DNA of 64,000 bases, taken from assembly GCA_963784895.1 (NCBI GenBank), contig CAWATM010000009.1, positions 171,045 to 235,044 of the forward strand, given 5' to 3'. Positions within the stretch are counted from its first letter, which is position 1; every line of letters starts with the position of its first letter. The notes below the pieces were generated by a model that saw only the letters and a program-made list of their open reading frames with translations, made no database searches and had not been told where the DNA came from. Origin of the DNA: Gaiellasilicea sp963784895. Lineage in GTDB: Bacteria > Actinomycetota > Thermoleophilia > Gaiellales > Gaiellaceae. Positions 33,871-42,403 of the stretch are shown piece after piece. Position numbers and translations under genes: made by a program.

Positions 33871-34347
33871 ATGAGCGTCACACGCGAGGGTGGGTGCGCC
33901 TGCGGAGCGGTTCGGTACCGCCTCACCTCCGATCCGCTCTTCGTCCACTGCTGCCACTGCCTCAACTGTCAGCGGCAGACCGGAAGTGCGTTCGTGATCA
34001 ACCTGCTGATCGAGTCCGACCGGCTCGAGCTCCTGGCCGGCGAGCCCGAGCCGGTCGCCGTTCCGCGCGGGGGCAGCCGCAAGCAGAAGATCTGGCGCTG
34101 CCCGACGTGCCAGATCGCGGTCTTCAGCCAGTACACGCGAGCCCAGGTGCGCTTCGTTCGCGGCGGGACGCTCGACGACCCGGGCTCGGTCGCGCCCGAC
34201 GTTCACATCTACACCCGCTCGAAGCTGCCGTGGGTGACGCTCCCGGACTCTGTGCCGGCGTTCACCACCTACTACGACACCGAGAAGCTCTGGCCGGCCG
34301 CGAGCCTCGAGCGTGTCGCGGCGATCACGTCGCGGTCGGGCCGTTGA
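33871..34347 (+). CDS. GFA (glutathione-dependent formaldehyde-activating)-like zinc protein
   Basis: 158 residues with the GFA-family zinc sites: EGGCACGAVRYR, HCCHCLNCQRQTGSAF and CPTCQIAVFSQY. These proteins bind structural zinc and often carry an unknown small-molecule activity; true formaldehyde activation is rare. The ATG at 33871 is 38 bp from the divergent DUF4239 start. The stop overlaps the PIN gene start. Confidence 0.88.
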   Translation: MSVTREGGCACGAVRYRLTSDPLFVHCCHCLNCQRQTGSAFVINLLIESDRLELLAGEPEPVAVPRGGSRKQKIWRCPTCQIAVFSQYTRAQVRFVRGGTLDDPGSVAPDVHIYTRSKLPWVTLPDSVPAFTTYYDTEKLWPAASLERVAAITSRSGR

Positions 34348-34754
34348 CCAGGTTCGTGCTCGACGCCGGCGCCGTGCTCGAGCTGGCGCGCTCGGAGGCA
34401 GAGGTCTCTGCCGAGCACGAGCTGCTCGCACCGACGCTCCTGCGCTCACAGACCCTGTCGGCTCTGCACGAGGCGGTCGAGCGGGGCGAGCTCACTGCCG
34501 ACGTCGCCCGCGAGCGCCTCGCCCACATCGGGCGGATGTCGATCAGGCTCCTCGGCGACGCCGTGCTCCGGCGCCGCGCCTGGGAGGTGGCGGATCGGCT
34601 CCGGTGGGCCTCGACCTACGATGCCGAGTACGTCGCGCTCACGCTGCTGCAGGGAGACGCGTTCATCACCCTCGACGCGAAGCTGGCGCAAAGCCTGGAG
34701 GGAGTCGTCGAGACGGCGACGCTCGAGGCGCTGCGATCGCGTCGGAGGAAGTGA
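34344..34754 (+). CDS. PIN-domain protein (VapC-like)
   Basis: 136 residues. FVLDAGAVLEL has the first PIN aspartate (D6). STYDAEYVALTLLQGDAFITLDAKLA has the later acidic residues. The Glu expected in 'LLR-x-E' is Gln (LLRSQTLSAL), as in some actinobacterial PIN proteins. No antitoxin-like gene is adjacent: the partners are a GFA gene and a DUF1579-like gene, all overlapped start-stop. The TTG start overlaps the previous TGA. An RNase role is family knowledge; toxin function is unproven. Confidence 0.8.
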   Translation: MTRFVLDAGAVLELARSEAEVSAEHELLAPTLLRSQTLSALHEAVERGELTADVARERLAHIGRMSIRLLGDAVLRRRAWEVADRLRWASTYDAEYVALTLLQGDAFITLDAKLAQSLEGVVETATLEALRSRRRK

Positions 34755-35212
34755 CCGCTACGAACGACGACGTCCAGCGAGCTGCCCTCGCCCCGTTCGT
34801 CGGCGAATGGACGATCCTGGCCGCATTCGAGAGCGCACCGGCCGCCGACATCGGCGCCCGGGTGGGCTTCGAGTGGCTGCCGGGTGAGCGCTTCCTGATC
34901 GAGCGGTGGCAGGTTCCGATCCCGGAGGCGCCCGACGGGATCGCGCTCATCGGCGCCGATCCCAAGCGCGAAGGCGGCTACCTCCAGCACTACTTCGACT
35001 CGCGCGGCGTCGCCCGGATCTACAAGATGAGCGTCGAAGGCGGTGTGTGGAAGCTGTGGCGAGACGAGCCGGACTTCTCGCCGCTCGAATTCTCCCAGCG
35101 CTTCAGCGGCACCTTCAGTGCCGACGGCGAGACGATCGCCGGCCGCTGGGAGATCTGCCACGACGGCACGACGTGGGACCACGACTTCGACCTCACCTAC
35201 ACGAGGGCGTGA
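34751..35212 (+). CDS. DUF1579/lipocalin-like small protein
   Basis: 153 residues: ALAPFVGEWTILAAFESAP, EWLPGERFLIERWQVPIPEAP, YLQHYFDSRGVARIYKMSVEGGVWKLWRDEPDF, FSGTFSADGETIAGRWEICHDGTTWDHDFDLTYTR. This antiparallel beta pattern ('G.W......W.......ER.....DG....G.W') is that of DUF1579-like barrels that bind hydrophobic ligands. The GTG start overlaps the PIN stop. Confidence 0.78.
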   Translation: MTATNDDVQRAALAPFVGEWTILAAFESAPAADIGARVGFEWLPGERFLIERWQVPIPEAPDGIALIGADPKREGGYLQHYFDSRGVARIYKMSVEGGVWKLWRDEPDFSPLEFSQRFSGTFSADGETIAGRWEICHDGTTWDHDFDLTYTRA

Positions 35213-35225
35213 AGGGCCGCCGGCG

Positions 35226-35795
35226 GTGGCCGAGCTGATCTATTCCGCGATCGCCTCGCTCGATGGATACATCGAGGACGAAGGAGGCAGGTTCGACTGG
35301 GCCCAGCCGGACGAGGAGGTGCACGGGTTTGTGAACGACCTCGCGAGGCCGGCCGGCACCCACCTCTACGGTCGCCGGTTGTACGAGACGATGGCGGCCT
35401 GGGAGACCAACCCGAGCCTCGCCGAGCACTCCCCTGCCATGCGCGATTTCGCTGAGATCTGGCAGGCGGCCGACAAGATCGTGTACTCGCGGACGCTGGA
35501 GACGGTCTCGACGGAGAGGACGCGGATCGCGCGGGTGTTCGACGCCGACGAGGTCGGACGGCTGAAGGCGGCAGCAGAGAGCGACCTCGCGATCGGCGGT
35601 GCGGCGCTCGCCGCCGAGGCGTTCCGCGCCGGGCTCGTCGACGAATGCCGTCTCGTCGTCGCCCCCATTCTCGTCGGCGGCGGCAAGAGGGCTCTTCCCG
35701 ATGCGGTCCGCCTGGAGCTCGAGCTGGTGGACGAACGCCGCTTCGGCAACGGCATGGTCTACCTCCGCTACCGCACCGCGCCTGCCCGACGGTAG
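35226..35795 (+). CDS. RibD C-terminal/DHFR-like reductase, second member
   Basis: 189 residues: ELIYSAIASLDGYIEDEGGRFDWAQPDEEVHGFVNDLARPAGTHLYGRRLYETMAAW and DLAIGGAALAAEAFRAGLVDECRLVVAPILVGGGKRAL are the RibD_C/DHFR-like signature. It is probably an NADPH-dependent reductase of unknown substrate. The GTG start lies 13 bp after the preceding gene, closing a four- or five-gene cluster that begins at 33871. Confidence 0.88.
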   Translation: MAELIYSAIASLDGYIEDEGGRFDWAQPDEEVHGFVNDLARPAGTHLYGRRLYETMAAWETNPSLAEHSPAMRDFAEIWQAADKIVYSRTLETVSTERTRIARVFDADEVGRLKAAAESDLAIGGAALAAEAFRAGLVDECRLVVAPILVGGGKRALPDAVRLELELVDERRFGNGMVYLRYRTAPARR

Positions 35796-35963
35796 GGCAG
35801 ATGCCGCTGGTCGCTACGGGTTGGTGGCATGAGCACCGCGAAGGTGCCACGATGCGACCCTGGCGACGCGTCCGCGGAGTCGGCTTGGGCGTGGGTACGA
35901 CGCGCTCGCGCGCGGCGATTGGGAGGGTGAGCGGGTGACCGGCTCCAAGCGGGTGCCAGGCTT

Positions 35964-37169
35964 TCACGCCGCCGCGGCCAGGATGAGCTCCACGTTCTCC
36001 TCCGAGAAGAACTCCGCGGGCGACGTCATCCCGGCGATGACCCGTGCGAAGCCGTCCATTGCCGTCTGGTTCCCGTGCACGGCTGCCAGAACCTGCTGCA
36101 GTTCGGCCGACGCGGGCTCGAGTGACGCGAACTCCGCCGTGAGCTCGTACATCGCGAGTGCATGCGCGTCGCGGGTCGACTGGTACTCGACCAGCGCGTC
36201 CTCGAAACGACGTGTTTCGGAGAACGCCTGATCCAGGGCGGCCGCGCAGAGCTCGGCGTCGCGGAAGGCGTCCGTGATGCCTTGCGCGGTGATGAAGTCC
36301 TTGTTGTAGCCCGCATCGCCGACCAGCGCCCAGCCGGGGCCGTACGGCTTACGGAAGTACCCGCGGACGGCCGCGCCGACGTACCGCTCCTCCCGGGTTG
36401 CGGCGCGGAGACGCTCTGCGAAGGCGGGCGCCAGGTCGATGGTTGCCTGGAAGTGACGTTCGATGTCGCTCCGGTTTGCCTCGAACTCGCGGTATGGCCA
36501 GCCTGCGATGACGAGCGTCAGGCCGTCGTTCGTCGGCCAGGCGGCGAACCCGCGATGGGGACGGATCCAGTTTCCGAAGCGGCCGTCGAGCGGCAGCCCG
36601 CTCCAGTAGCTGTAGTACGCGGCCAGCAGTTTCGGCTTCTGGTCGTATTCCTCTGCGTCCACGGCGTCGGCGACGAACGAGTACCGGCCGTCAGCTCCGA
36701 CGACGACGCGGGCGCGCTCGGTGACGGCTGGGCAGCCTCTCTCGTGACCGCGGACGCCGACGACACGGCCATGCTCGAGTACGAGCTCCTCGACCGTGAA
36801 CTGCTCGCGCACGTCGACTCCCGCCTCGGCCGCGGCGTCGACGAGCAGCGCGTCCAGCACCGTTCTCCGGGGCGCGTACGCGATCGGCGCCTCAGGGGTG
36901 GCGGGCCGGCCGCTGATCGTGAAGGGGCCGAAGTCGAACTCGTAGGTGTCGACGGGCGGGCAGCCTGTCGCGACGACGCGGTCGAGGAGTCCCCATCGTG
37001 TGAGCGCCGCCACGCCCGGCGGATGGATCATGTGGGTGGAAACGGTGTCGCTCGGGAACGTCGCCCGGTCGACCAGCAGCACGCGGTAGCCCTTCCGCGC
37101 GAGCAGCATCGCTGTCGGCGACCCGGCGCAACGCGCTCCCACCACGATCGCGTCGTAGGCACGGTTCAT
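35964..37169 (-). CDS. FAD-dependent oxidoreductase (geranylgeranyl-reductase/PHBH-like)
   Basis: 401 residues of the group A flavoprotein fold. The dinucleotide motif is VVGARCAGSPTAMLLARKGYRVLLVDRA, a GxRCAG variant typical of one actinobacterial branch. VVGADGRYSFVADAV (DG motif) and GWALVGDAGYNKDFITAQGITDAFRDAELCA (GD motif) are present. The substrate is unknown; a monooxygenase or reductase acting on a polyketide or lipid is plausible. It lies 115 bp downstream of, and in the same direction as, the LuxR gene, which may control or co-express it. Confidence 0.85.
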   Translation of the reverse strand: MNRAYDAIVVGARCAGSPTAMLLARKGYRVLLVDRATFPSDTVSTHMIHPPGVAALTRWGLLDRVVATGCPPVDTYEFDFGPFTISGRPATPEAPIAYAPRRTVLDALLVDAAAEAGVDVREQFTVEELVLEHGRVVGVRGHERGCPAVTERARVVVGADGRYSFVADAVDAEEYDQKPKLLAAYYSYWSGLPLDGRFGNWIRPHRGFAAWPTNDGLTLVIAGWPYREFEANRSDIERHFQATIDLAPAFAERLRAATREERYVGAAVRGYFRKPYGPGWALVGDAGYNKDFITAQGITDAFRDAELCAAALDQAFSETRRFEDALVEYQSTRDAHALAMYELTAEFASLEPASAELQQVLAAVHGNQTAMDGFARVIAGMTSPAEFFSEENVELILAAAA

Positions 37170-37284
37170 GAGACTCCTCCTCGTTCGAATGCGCGGTTCG
37201 CTCCCCGAACGTAGGAGTGATGAGGCAACAGCTCTTCGGTTGAACTACCCAACTTCCGCCGCGTTGCGGCGTGGGTACTTCGGC

Positions 37285-38931
37285 TCAGAGGAGCCCGTGC
37301 TCGTACCCGTAGGCGGTGGCCGCCGCGCGGGAGGACACCTGTAGCTTGGCGTAGATGTTGCTGACGTGGCGGTCGACCGTTCTCTCACTGAGGACCAGCG
37401 CAGCCGCGATGGCCCTGTTGGTCTCGCCTGACGCGACCAGGCGGAGTACCTGCAGTTCCCGGGGGCTCAGCCCGTGTGTGTCCGGCACCGACGATCGGGT
37501 GCGCAGGGAATCCGCGCGGGACACGTCCGGCCGCGCGCCGAGTTCCTCGAACACGGTGCGGGCCGCCTCCAGCTCGAGCGCTGCGCCTTCCTCGTCGCCA
37601 AGCTGTGCACACGCGAGCCCAACGAGAACCCGCGCTCGCGCGGCCTCGTACGGCGCGCCCAGCTCCTGCCACACCTGCAACGCGCGACGCAGCTCGGTCA
37701 GGGCGCCCGCGGGCTCGCAGTGCGCGAGCGCCACGGCTCCGCTCGCGTACCCGGACATCGCTCGCAGCGCGTCGCCTTCGTGAACCTGTGAGATCGCAGC
37801 GAGCTCGTCGCTGGCGCGCTCGGCCTCCTCGACCTCGCCGGCGGCGAGCGCGATCTCCACGTAAGCGGGGAGCAGCCTCGCTCGCGTCAGTGGCTGGCTG
37901 GACTCACCTACGACCCGGCGGATCGCGGCAACGGCAGCGTCGACGCTGTCCTGCGCCAGCCGGAGCAGTGCCAGCCCCGGCTGCGGCTGCTCGCCCTGCC
38001 GGGCTGCGGTGCGATACGCCCGTTCGGCTGCTCCAAAGTCGCCACGCAGGCGATGCAGGTCTCCTTGGACGCACAGCGCCCGGCCGAAGGCCCGCTGGTT
38101 CAACAATCCCGGCGCCGCGACGCGCTGTGCTTCCTCGAGGGCCGCCTGCCAACCTCCTTGGAGCTGCATGATCTCGGCGCGATGAACCAGGCAGACGCCG
38201 GTGTGGGCGACCATGTCGGGCTGGCGCTCGCACCAGAGCGTGAGGGCGGTGGTCCACTCGCGCGCGCGGCGCAGCTCGTAGACGCTCTGACAGACCGAGA
38301 TCGTGTTGCAGTAGAGGATGCCGGCCACGATCGGTGAGAGCCCGCCGCTCGTCACTGCCACCATGCTCTCGTCCACGAGGCGCAGCCCCTCTCTGGCTCG
38401 TCCGAGCTCGAGGAGCGCGTGACCCAGGTCCATCACGCCCAGCGAGATCAGGTCGCGATCGCCGAAGCGCTCGCCGATGGCGATGGCCTCGGCAGCCTTC
38501 GCGCTTGCTGCTTCGAAGTCACCAGCCGCGAAGCTCTCGAGCATTGACGCGAGGAGGAGGTAGCCGTGCTCGACGCAATCGCGTTCCTCGCCCTCGAGCA
38601 GCCGCTCTCCGCGCGCGAACCAGCCTGTCGCCGGGGCTGCTTCCCCGCGGAGCAGGAAACTGAGGCCAATCCACCAGGTGCAGCGCGCGGCCTGCGGCAC
38701 CTCGCCCGAGTCGAGATACGCGTAATGCGCCCGCTCGAGGGCACGAACGTACTCGTCCTCCAGGCCCTGCATGTACGCAGACGTCGCGAGCAGGACGAGA
38801 TCTGCCGGCTTCAGCCGGCTCGTGTCGTCGGCGCGCGAGAGCGACGCGTAGGCATCGTGCCACGCATGTTTCGCGTACGAGGCGCGGCCGTGCTCGAGCG
38901 CACGTCCGGCCGAGCGAGAGTCGAGGCTCAC
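37285..38931 (-). CDS. LuxR-family regulator with TPR-like array
   Basis: 548 residues from the GTG at 38931. A long alpha-helical repeat region (RALEHGRASYAKHAWHDAYASLSRAD... through ~470) is followed by the C-terminal HTH GLSPRELQVLRLVASGETNRAIAAALVLSERTVDRHVSNIYAKLQVSSRAAATAYGYEHGLL. No P-loop is seen, so it is the ATPase-less version of the MalT-like architecture. Starts further upstream would add a stretch without family character. It probably regulates the downstream flavoprotein and/or the divergent hydrolase. Confidence 0.88.
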   Translation of the reverse strand: MSLDSRSAGRALEHGRASYAKHAWHDAYASLSRADDTSRLKPADLVLLATSAYMQGLEDEYVRALERAHYAYLDSGEVPQAARCTWWIGLSFLLRGEAAPATGWFARGERLLEGEERDCVEHGYLLLASMLESFAAGDFEAASAKAAEAIAIGERFGDRDLISLGVMDLGHALLELGRAREGLRLVDESMVAVTSGGLSPIVAGILYCNTISVCQSVYELRRAREWTTALTLWCERQPDMVAHTGVCLVHRAEIMQLQGGWQAALEEAQRVAAPGLLNQRAFGRALCVQGDLHRLRGDFGAAERAYRTAARQGEQPQPGLALLRLAQDSVDAAVAAIRRVVGESSQPLTRARLLPAYVEIALAAGEVEEAERASDELAAISQVHEGDALRAMSGYASGAVALAHCEPAGALTELRRALQVWQELGAPYEAARARVLVGLACAQLGDEEGAALELEAARTVFEELGARPDVSRADSLRTRSSVPDTHGLSPRELQVLRLVASGETNRAIAAALVLSERTVDRHVSNIYAKLQVSSRAAATAYGYEHGLL

Positions 38932-39151
38932 GGCCTCATTCTGGGGTATCTGCGATGCGCGCAGCCTGCGGCATTCGGCCACTCCCCGCCCTGCATGGCA
39001 CATGAGTCCGAGACCGCGCTTCTGAGACGTTTGCTTGCTGCTCGTTTGCTCGGCCACGGGCCCAACTGAGGGGGTGAGCGTCACGAGGAAGCTGAGTCTT
39101 AACTGCCCCGCGATCAGCAACCAACAGCTGGCGGCGAGATAACGTCGGACA

Positions 39152-39799
39152 GTGGCGACGTTCGCGCTCATCCACGGCGGCGGCGGAACCGCATGGGACT
39201 GGCATCTGGTCGTGCCTGCGCTCCACGAGCGCGGGCACGATGCGGTCACCATCGACCTTCCGTGCGAGGACGAGTCAGCGGGGTGGGCGGAGTACACGGA
39301 CGCCGCGGCTCAGGCGATCGGCGATCACCGCGTCGTTGTCGTTGGCCACTCCCTTGGGGGCTTCACGGCGCCCCTGGTGGCCGCCCGCATGCCGGTCGAT
39401 CTGCTCGTGCTCGTTGCGGCGATGATCCCGTCGCCCGGTGAGCTCTTCGCAGACTGGTGGGCGAATAGCGGCTACCAGGAGACTGGCGACGACGACGTCT
39501 TCTACCACGACGTTCCGCCGCAGCTTGCCGCCGAGGCGAAGCGCAGGGAGCGCGACGAGTCCGCGAAGGCGCTGCGCGAGCCGTGGCCGCTCGAGACGTG
39601 GCCGGACACCGCGACGAGGTATCTCCTGTGTCGTGACGACCGGATGTTCCCAGCTGCGTGGGCACGCCGACACGCCCGCACGCGCCTCGGCATCGAACCC
39701 GACGAAATGGACGGCGGCCATTACGTCTGCCTCAGCCGGCCGCGGGAGCTCGCCGACCGGCTCGTGGCTTACGCCCACCGATCCAAGAGGAAGTCATGA
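39152..39799 (+). CDS. Alpha/beta hydrolase (esterase EstC/PIR7B-like)
   Basis: 215 residues: FALIHGGGGTAWDWHLVVPALHERGHDAVTIDLP (oxyanion region), VVVVGHSLGGFTAP (nucleophile Ser), LLCRDDRMFPAAWARRH (acid Asp) and MDGGHYVCLSRPRELADRL (His). The triad is complete. The family includes salicylate-ester and cyanohydrin-type hydrolases, but small soluble members act on many esters. GTG start, divergent from the LuxR gene with a 220-bp gap that holds no other recognisable gene. Confidence 0.9.
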   Translation: MATFALIHGGGGTAWDWHLVVPALHERGHDAVTIDLPCEDESAGWAEYTDAAAQAIGDHRVVVVGHSLGGFTAPLVAARMPVDLLVLVAAMIPSPGELFADWWANSGYQETGDDDVFYHDVPPQLAAEAKRRERDESAKALREPWPLETWPDTATRYLLCRDDRMFPAAWARRHARTRLGIEPDEMDGGHYVCLSRPRELADRLVAYAHRSKRKS

Positions 39800-39902
39800 A
39801 TTCGACGGCCGCTGCAGAGCCACGTTGCAGAACCGACTCAAGGCCGAATACGATCCACGCACCCGGGGCGGCTCACAGACCTCGGAACACCTAGGAGGCG
39901 CA

Positions 39903-40166
39903 ATGCCCACCGTCCTGGCCTACCACGACGTGAAGGACAAAGATCACTGGCTCGCCTCCCCGAGGCGCGAGGAGTTCTTCGGCCCTCTCGGCGTTACCAA
40001 CATCCGGACGTTCGTTGACCCAGAGAACCCCACGCGGGTCGGGTTGGTGATGGACGTTGCCGACATGGACGCCGTCATGGCTGCAATGGAGACCGAGGGG
40101 GCCGCGGACGCGATGGCGCATGACGGCGTCCTACCCGAGACGCTCGTGATCCTCGTCGAGGCGTAA
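39903..40166 (+). CDS. Small ferredoxin-fold/dimeric-barrel-like protein
   Basis: 87 residues: MPTVLAYHDVKDKDHWLASPRREEFFGPLGVTNIRTFVDPENPTRVGLVMDVADMDAVMAAMETEGAADAMAHDGVLPETLVILVEA. The beta-alpha-beta-beta-alpha-beta pattern and 'D.D.W...F' opening fit the small dimeric alpha/beta-barrel group. A GGAGG ribosome site precedes the ATG. It is 103 bp after the hydrolase and may share its transcript. Confidence 0.7.
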   Translation: MPTVLAYHDVKDKDHWLASPRREEFFGPLGVTNIRTFVDPENPTRVGLVMDVADMDAVMAAMETEGAADAMAHDGVLPETLVILVEA

Positions 40167-40300
40167 ACCCGCGCAATCCGAGCTCCAACGGACGCTGCGC
40201 GCATCGTCAGCAGCAGCCTTTCCTAGGACTCCCGTTGCCGTCGGCGAAGAGCGGATGCGTGCACGGACGGCAGCTGCCACCCTCCGCTCCGCGGACTGAT

Positions 40301-40932
40301 GTGCCCGAGGCCGTGCGCGTACAGATCCTCGCGACCGAGCATTGGAGCCTGCTCGCGACGAGGAGCATCACGTACGGCGCGATCTACAGCCGGGCAACCA
40401 TCTTCCTGACCGTCGTGTCCGCGGCCGTCGTTGCGTTGGCCCTTGCTGCCGAGGCGACCGAGTTCGGCGACCGTTTCTACGTGTTCGCACTCCTCGTTCT
40501 GCCGGTTGCGTTCTTCATCGGGCTGGGGACATACATCCGCCTCGTCGACGCCCGGATCGAGGACTTCTGGCTCCAGTCCGGCCTGAATCGTCTCCGTCAC
40601 GCCTATCTCGAGATCGCGCCGGGGCTCGAGCCGTATTTCGTGACGGGCCATCACGACGACGAGCGAGGCCTGGCCGAAACATACGGCCCAGGCACGGAGA
40701 ACCGGGTCATCCGGCTGATTGCCAGCACGTCCACGGTCGTTGGGGTGATCGACGCCGCTCTCGCCGGGGTCGTCGGGGGTCTCGTCGCAAAGGCTGTGGG
40801 CGCAGGATCTGAGCTGAGCCTCTTCATCGGCTGCAGTGGTGACGTCGGTGCTCGTCGTACTCGCAGGTCAACGCGAGCAGGCGCATCATCGAGCGCGGGC
40901 GTCGCTTGCTCGAGCCCCGCTTCGCACGATAG
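40301..40932 (+). pseudogene. Conserved 4-helix-type membrane protein, C-terminus out of frame
   Basis: From the GTG at 40301: VPEAVRVQILATEHWSLLATRSITYGAIYSRATIFLTVVSAAVVALAL, a second helix (FYVFALLVLPVAFFIGLGTYIRLVDARIEDFWL), NRLRHAYLEIAPGLEPYFVTGHHDDERG and a third/fourth helix pair. The frame then degenerates to a random tail. Removing one base near 40832 gives FIGAVVTSVLVV. Removing another near 40857 gives YSQVNASRRIIERGRRLLEPRFAR with a TAG at 40930-40932, the expected basic 'LEPRF' end. Thus two single-base insertions separate the sequence from an intact gene. Unshifted, the stop is at 40951. Function unknown. Confidence 0.65.
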
Positions 40933-40955
40933 GTCGAGAACGACGCGATGAATCG

Positions 40956-42230
40956 CTAGTAAATGTGCAACTTGTCCAGGAGGGCGAGCGGGTCGTCGAG
41001 AGTCTCGAACAGATCCTTGTTGTGCTTGATCATCTTGCTGCGCATGTAGACGCGAAGCCACTGCTTGTACGTGTGCAACTCGTAGCGATCGAGCATCTCT
41101 CTGAGTGGTAGGTCACGCTGAGCGATGAGTCCCGCCAGGAACATCGCACACTCGAAGCCCAGCGATATCGACTGAAAGTACGGCGAGCCGATGGCCGAGT
41201 CGCCGGCGAGGAACACCGGTGAGCTGGCGAACGGGTGGTCGCTAGACCCCGCGATTAGCCACTGCCGGCTGGTCGCATTGCGCGCCCGATACAGGTCGAG
41301 GGGGATCCGGACGATTTCCAGGTCGCCGAGGACCTCGCCATCAGTCTCCTCCTTGATCTTGTCGATAAAACGATCCATCGACTGGGCAACGCTGGGAAAG
41401 TTGCTGCGAAGCCACTCACCATCGAATCGGGAAGGCATCGCCTCGTAGTCCTCGGCGCTGATGTTGATGATGCCCGTCACGTGACTGACGCTGCCGTCGT
41501 GGTGCGTGCGGTGGACCATGGGAATGAACTTGTACTGCGGGTTCTCGATGTTCTTGTAGTACTTGCAGTGCTCGTTGCAGTCGTACGGCTGCCCATACAA
41601 GAAGGTGATGACGAGCGCGTATTCGAGCCGGACCGTGAGCGTGTTCGCGCCTTCGTCCACCTCGCCGGGAACCAGGTGATCTCGGAGCAGGGATCTGTTG
41701 CCCGTGGCGTCGATCAGAATGTCTCCCGGCTCGAGCATCGCCATCGCCTCCTCGGCCGACACGACTGCCGCGCTGCGCTCCACTCCCAGCCCGCGCGCGT
41801 CGATCAGATCGCTGATCGAGCGCTCGATGGAGTTGAGCGGGCAGAACCCGAGAGTCCAGTCGCGGAGGAGCGCCATCAGGTCCGAGGGCATGGACTGTCT
41901 GAACGCGAGGCCCTCTTCGAGCTCGGCCGTATCGAAGACCGCCCCGACGCTGTCGCCGTCGATTGAGTCGGTCTGGTAGCTCTCGACAGAATCCGCAACG
42001 AGGTACGGCGCGAGCTGGACCATCCTCGTGCGCGTGTACTCGTGCCGCTTCTCGAAGAGCCGAACAGAGAACCCCTCCATCGGTTGGAGGAGTGCCGTGA
42101 GCAGAAGGCCAACGGGTCCTGCGCCGATGACGTGCACTCGTGCGCTGGCAGGCAGGGTCTCCAGAGCTGTGGAATCAGATGTCTCGGGCACTTGCCCCTC
42201 GCTGGGAGACGCGCGCAACGACGCCGGCAC
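40956..42230 (-). CDS. FAD-binding monooxygenase-like protein
   Basis: 424 residues. RVHVIGAGPVGLLLTALLQPMEGFSVRLFEKRHEYTRTRMVQLAPYLV contains the FAD GxGxxG motif and a MICAL/UbiH-like 'EKR..YTR' step. ILIDATGNRSLLRDHLVPG is a DG-type segment and VFLAGDSAIGSPYFQSISLGFECAMFLAGLI the GD motif. Visibly lower GC and rarer codons than its neighbours (e.g. 41510-41600) suggest transfer from elsewhere. No partner genes are adjacent. The substrate is unknown. Confidence 0.8.
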   Translation of the reverse strand: MPASLRASPSEGQVPETSDSTALETLPASARVHVIGAGPVGLLLTALLQPMEGFSVRLFEKRHEYTRTRMVQLAPYLVADSVESYQTDSIDGDSVGAVFDTAELEEGLAFRQSMPSDLMALLRDWTLGFCPLNSIERSISDLIDARGLGVERSAAVVSAEEAMAMLEPGDILIDATGNRSLLRDHLVPGEVDEGANTLTVRLEYALVITFLYGQPYDCNEHCKYYKNIENPQYKFIPMVHRTHHDGSVSHVTGIINISAEDYEAMPSRFDGEWLRSNFPSVAQSMDRFIDKIKEETDGEVLGDLEIVRIPLDLYRARNATSRQWLIAGSSDHPFASSPVFLAGDSAIGSPYFQSISLGFECAMFLAGLIAQRDLPLREMLDRYELHTYKQWLRVYMRSKMIKHNKDLFETLDDPLALLDKLHIY

Positions 42231-42403
42231 GAGAGTCTACTTCCCGGTCTGATGCGAATGGACTCTATTTCTAAGACTCGGACGCAGGGGATCGGCCGAC
42301 GCGAGCTGTCGCGGCCGAGTCGGCGGGGTGATTGAAGAGCTCCTGGGCGGGAATCGCGCCGCCGGACCTCATCGGCTGGAAGCACCGGCCGCCTGGGGAT
42401 CCC

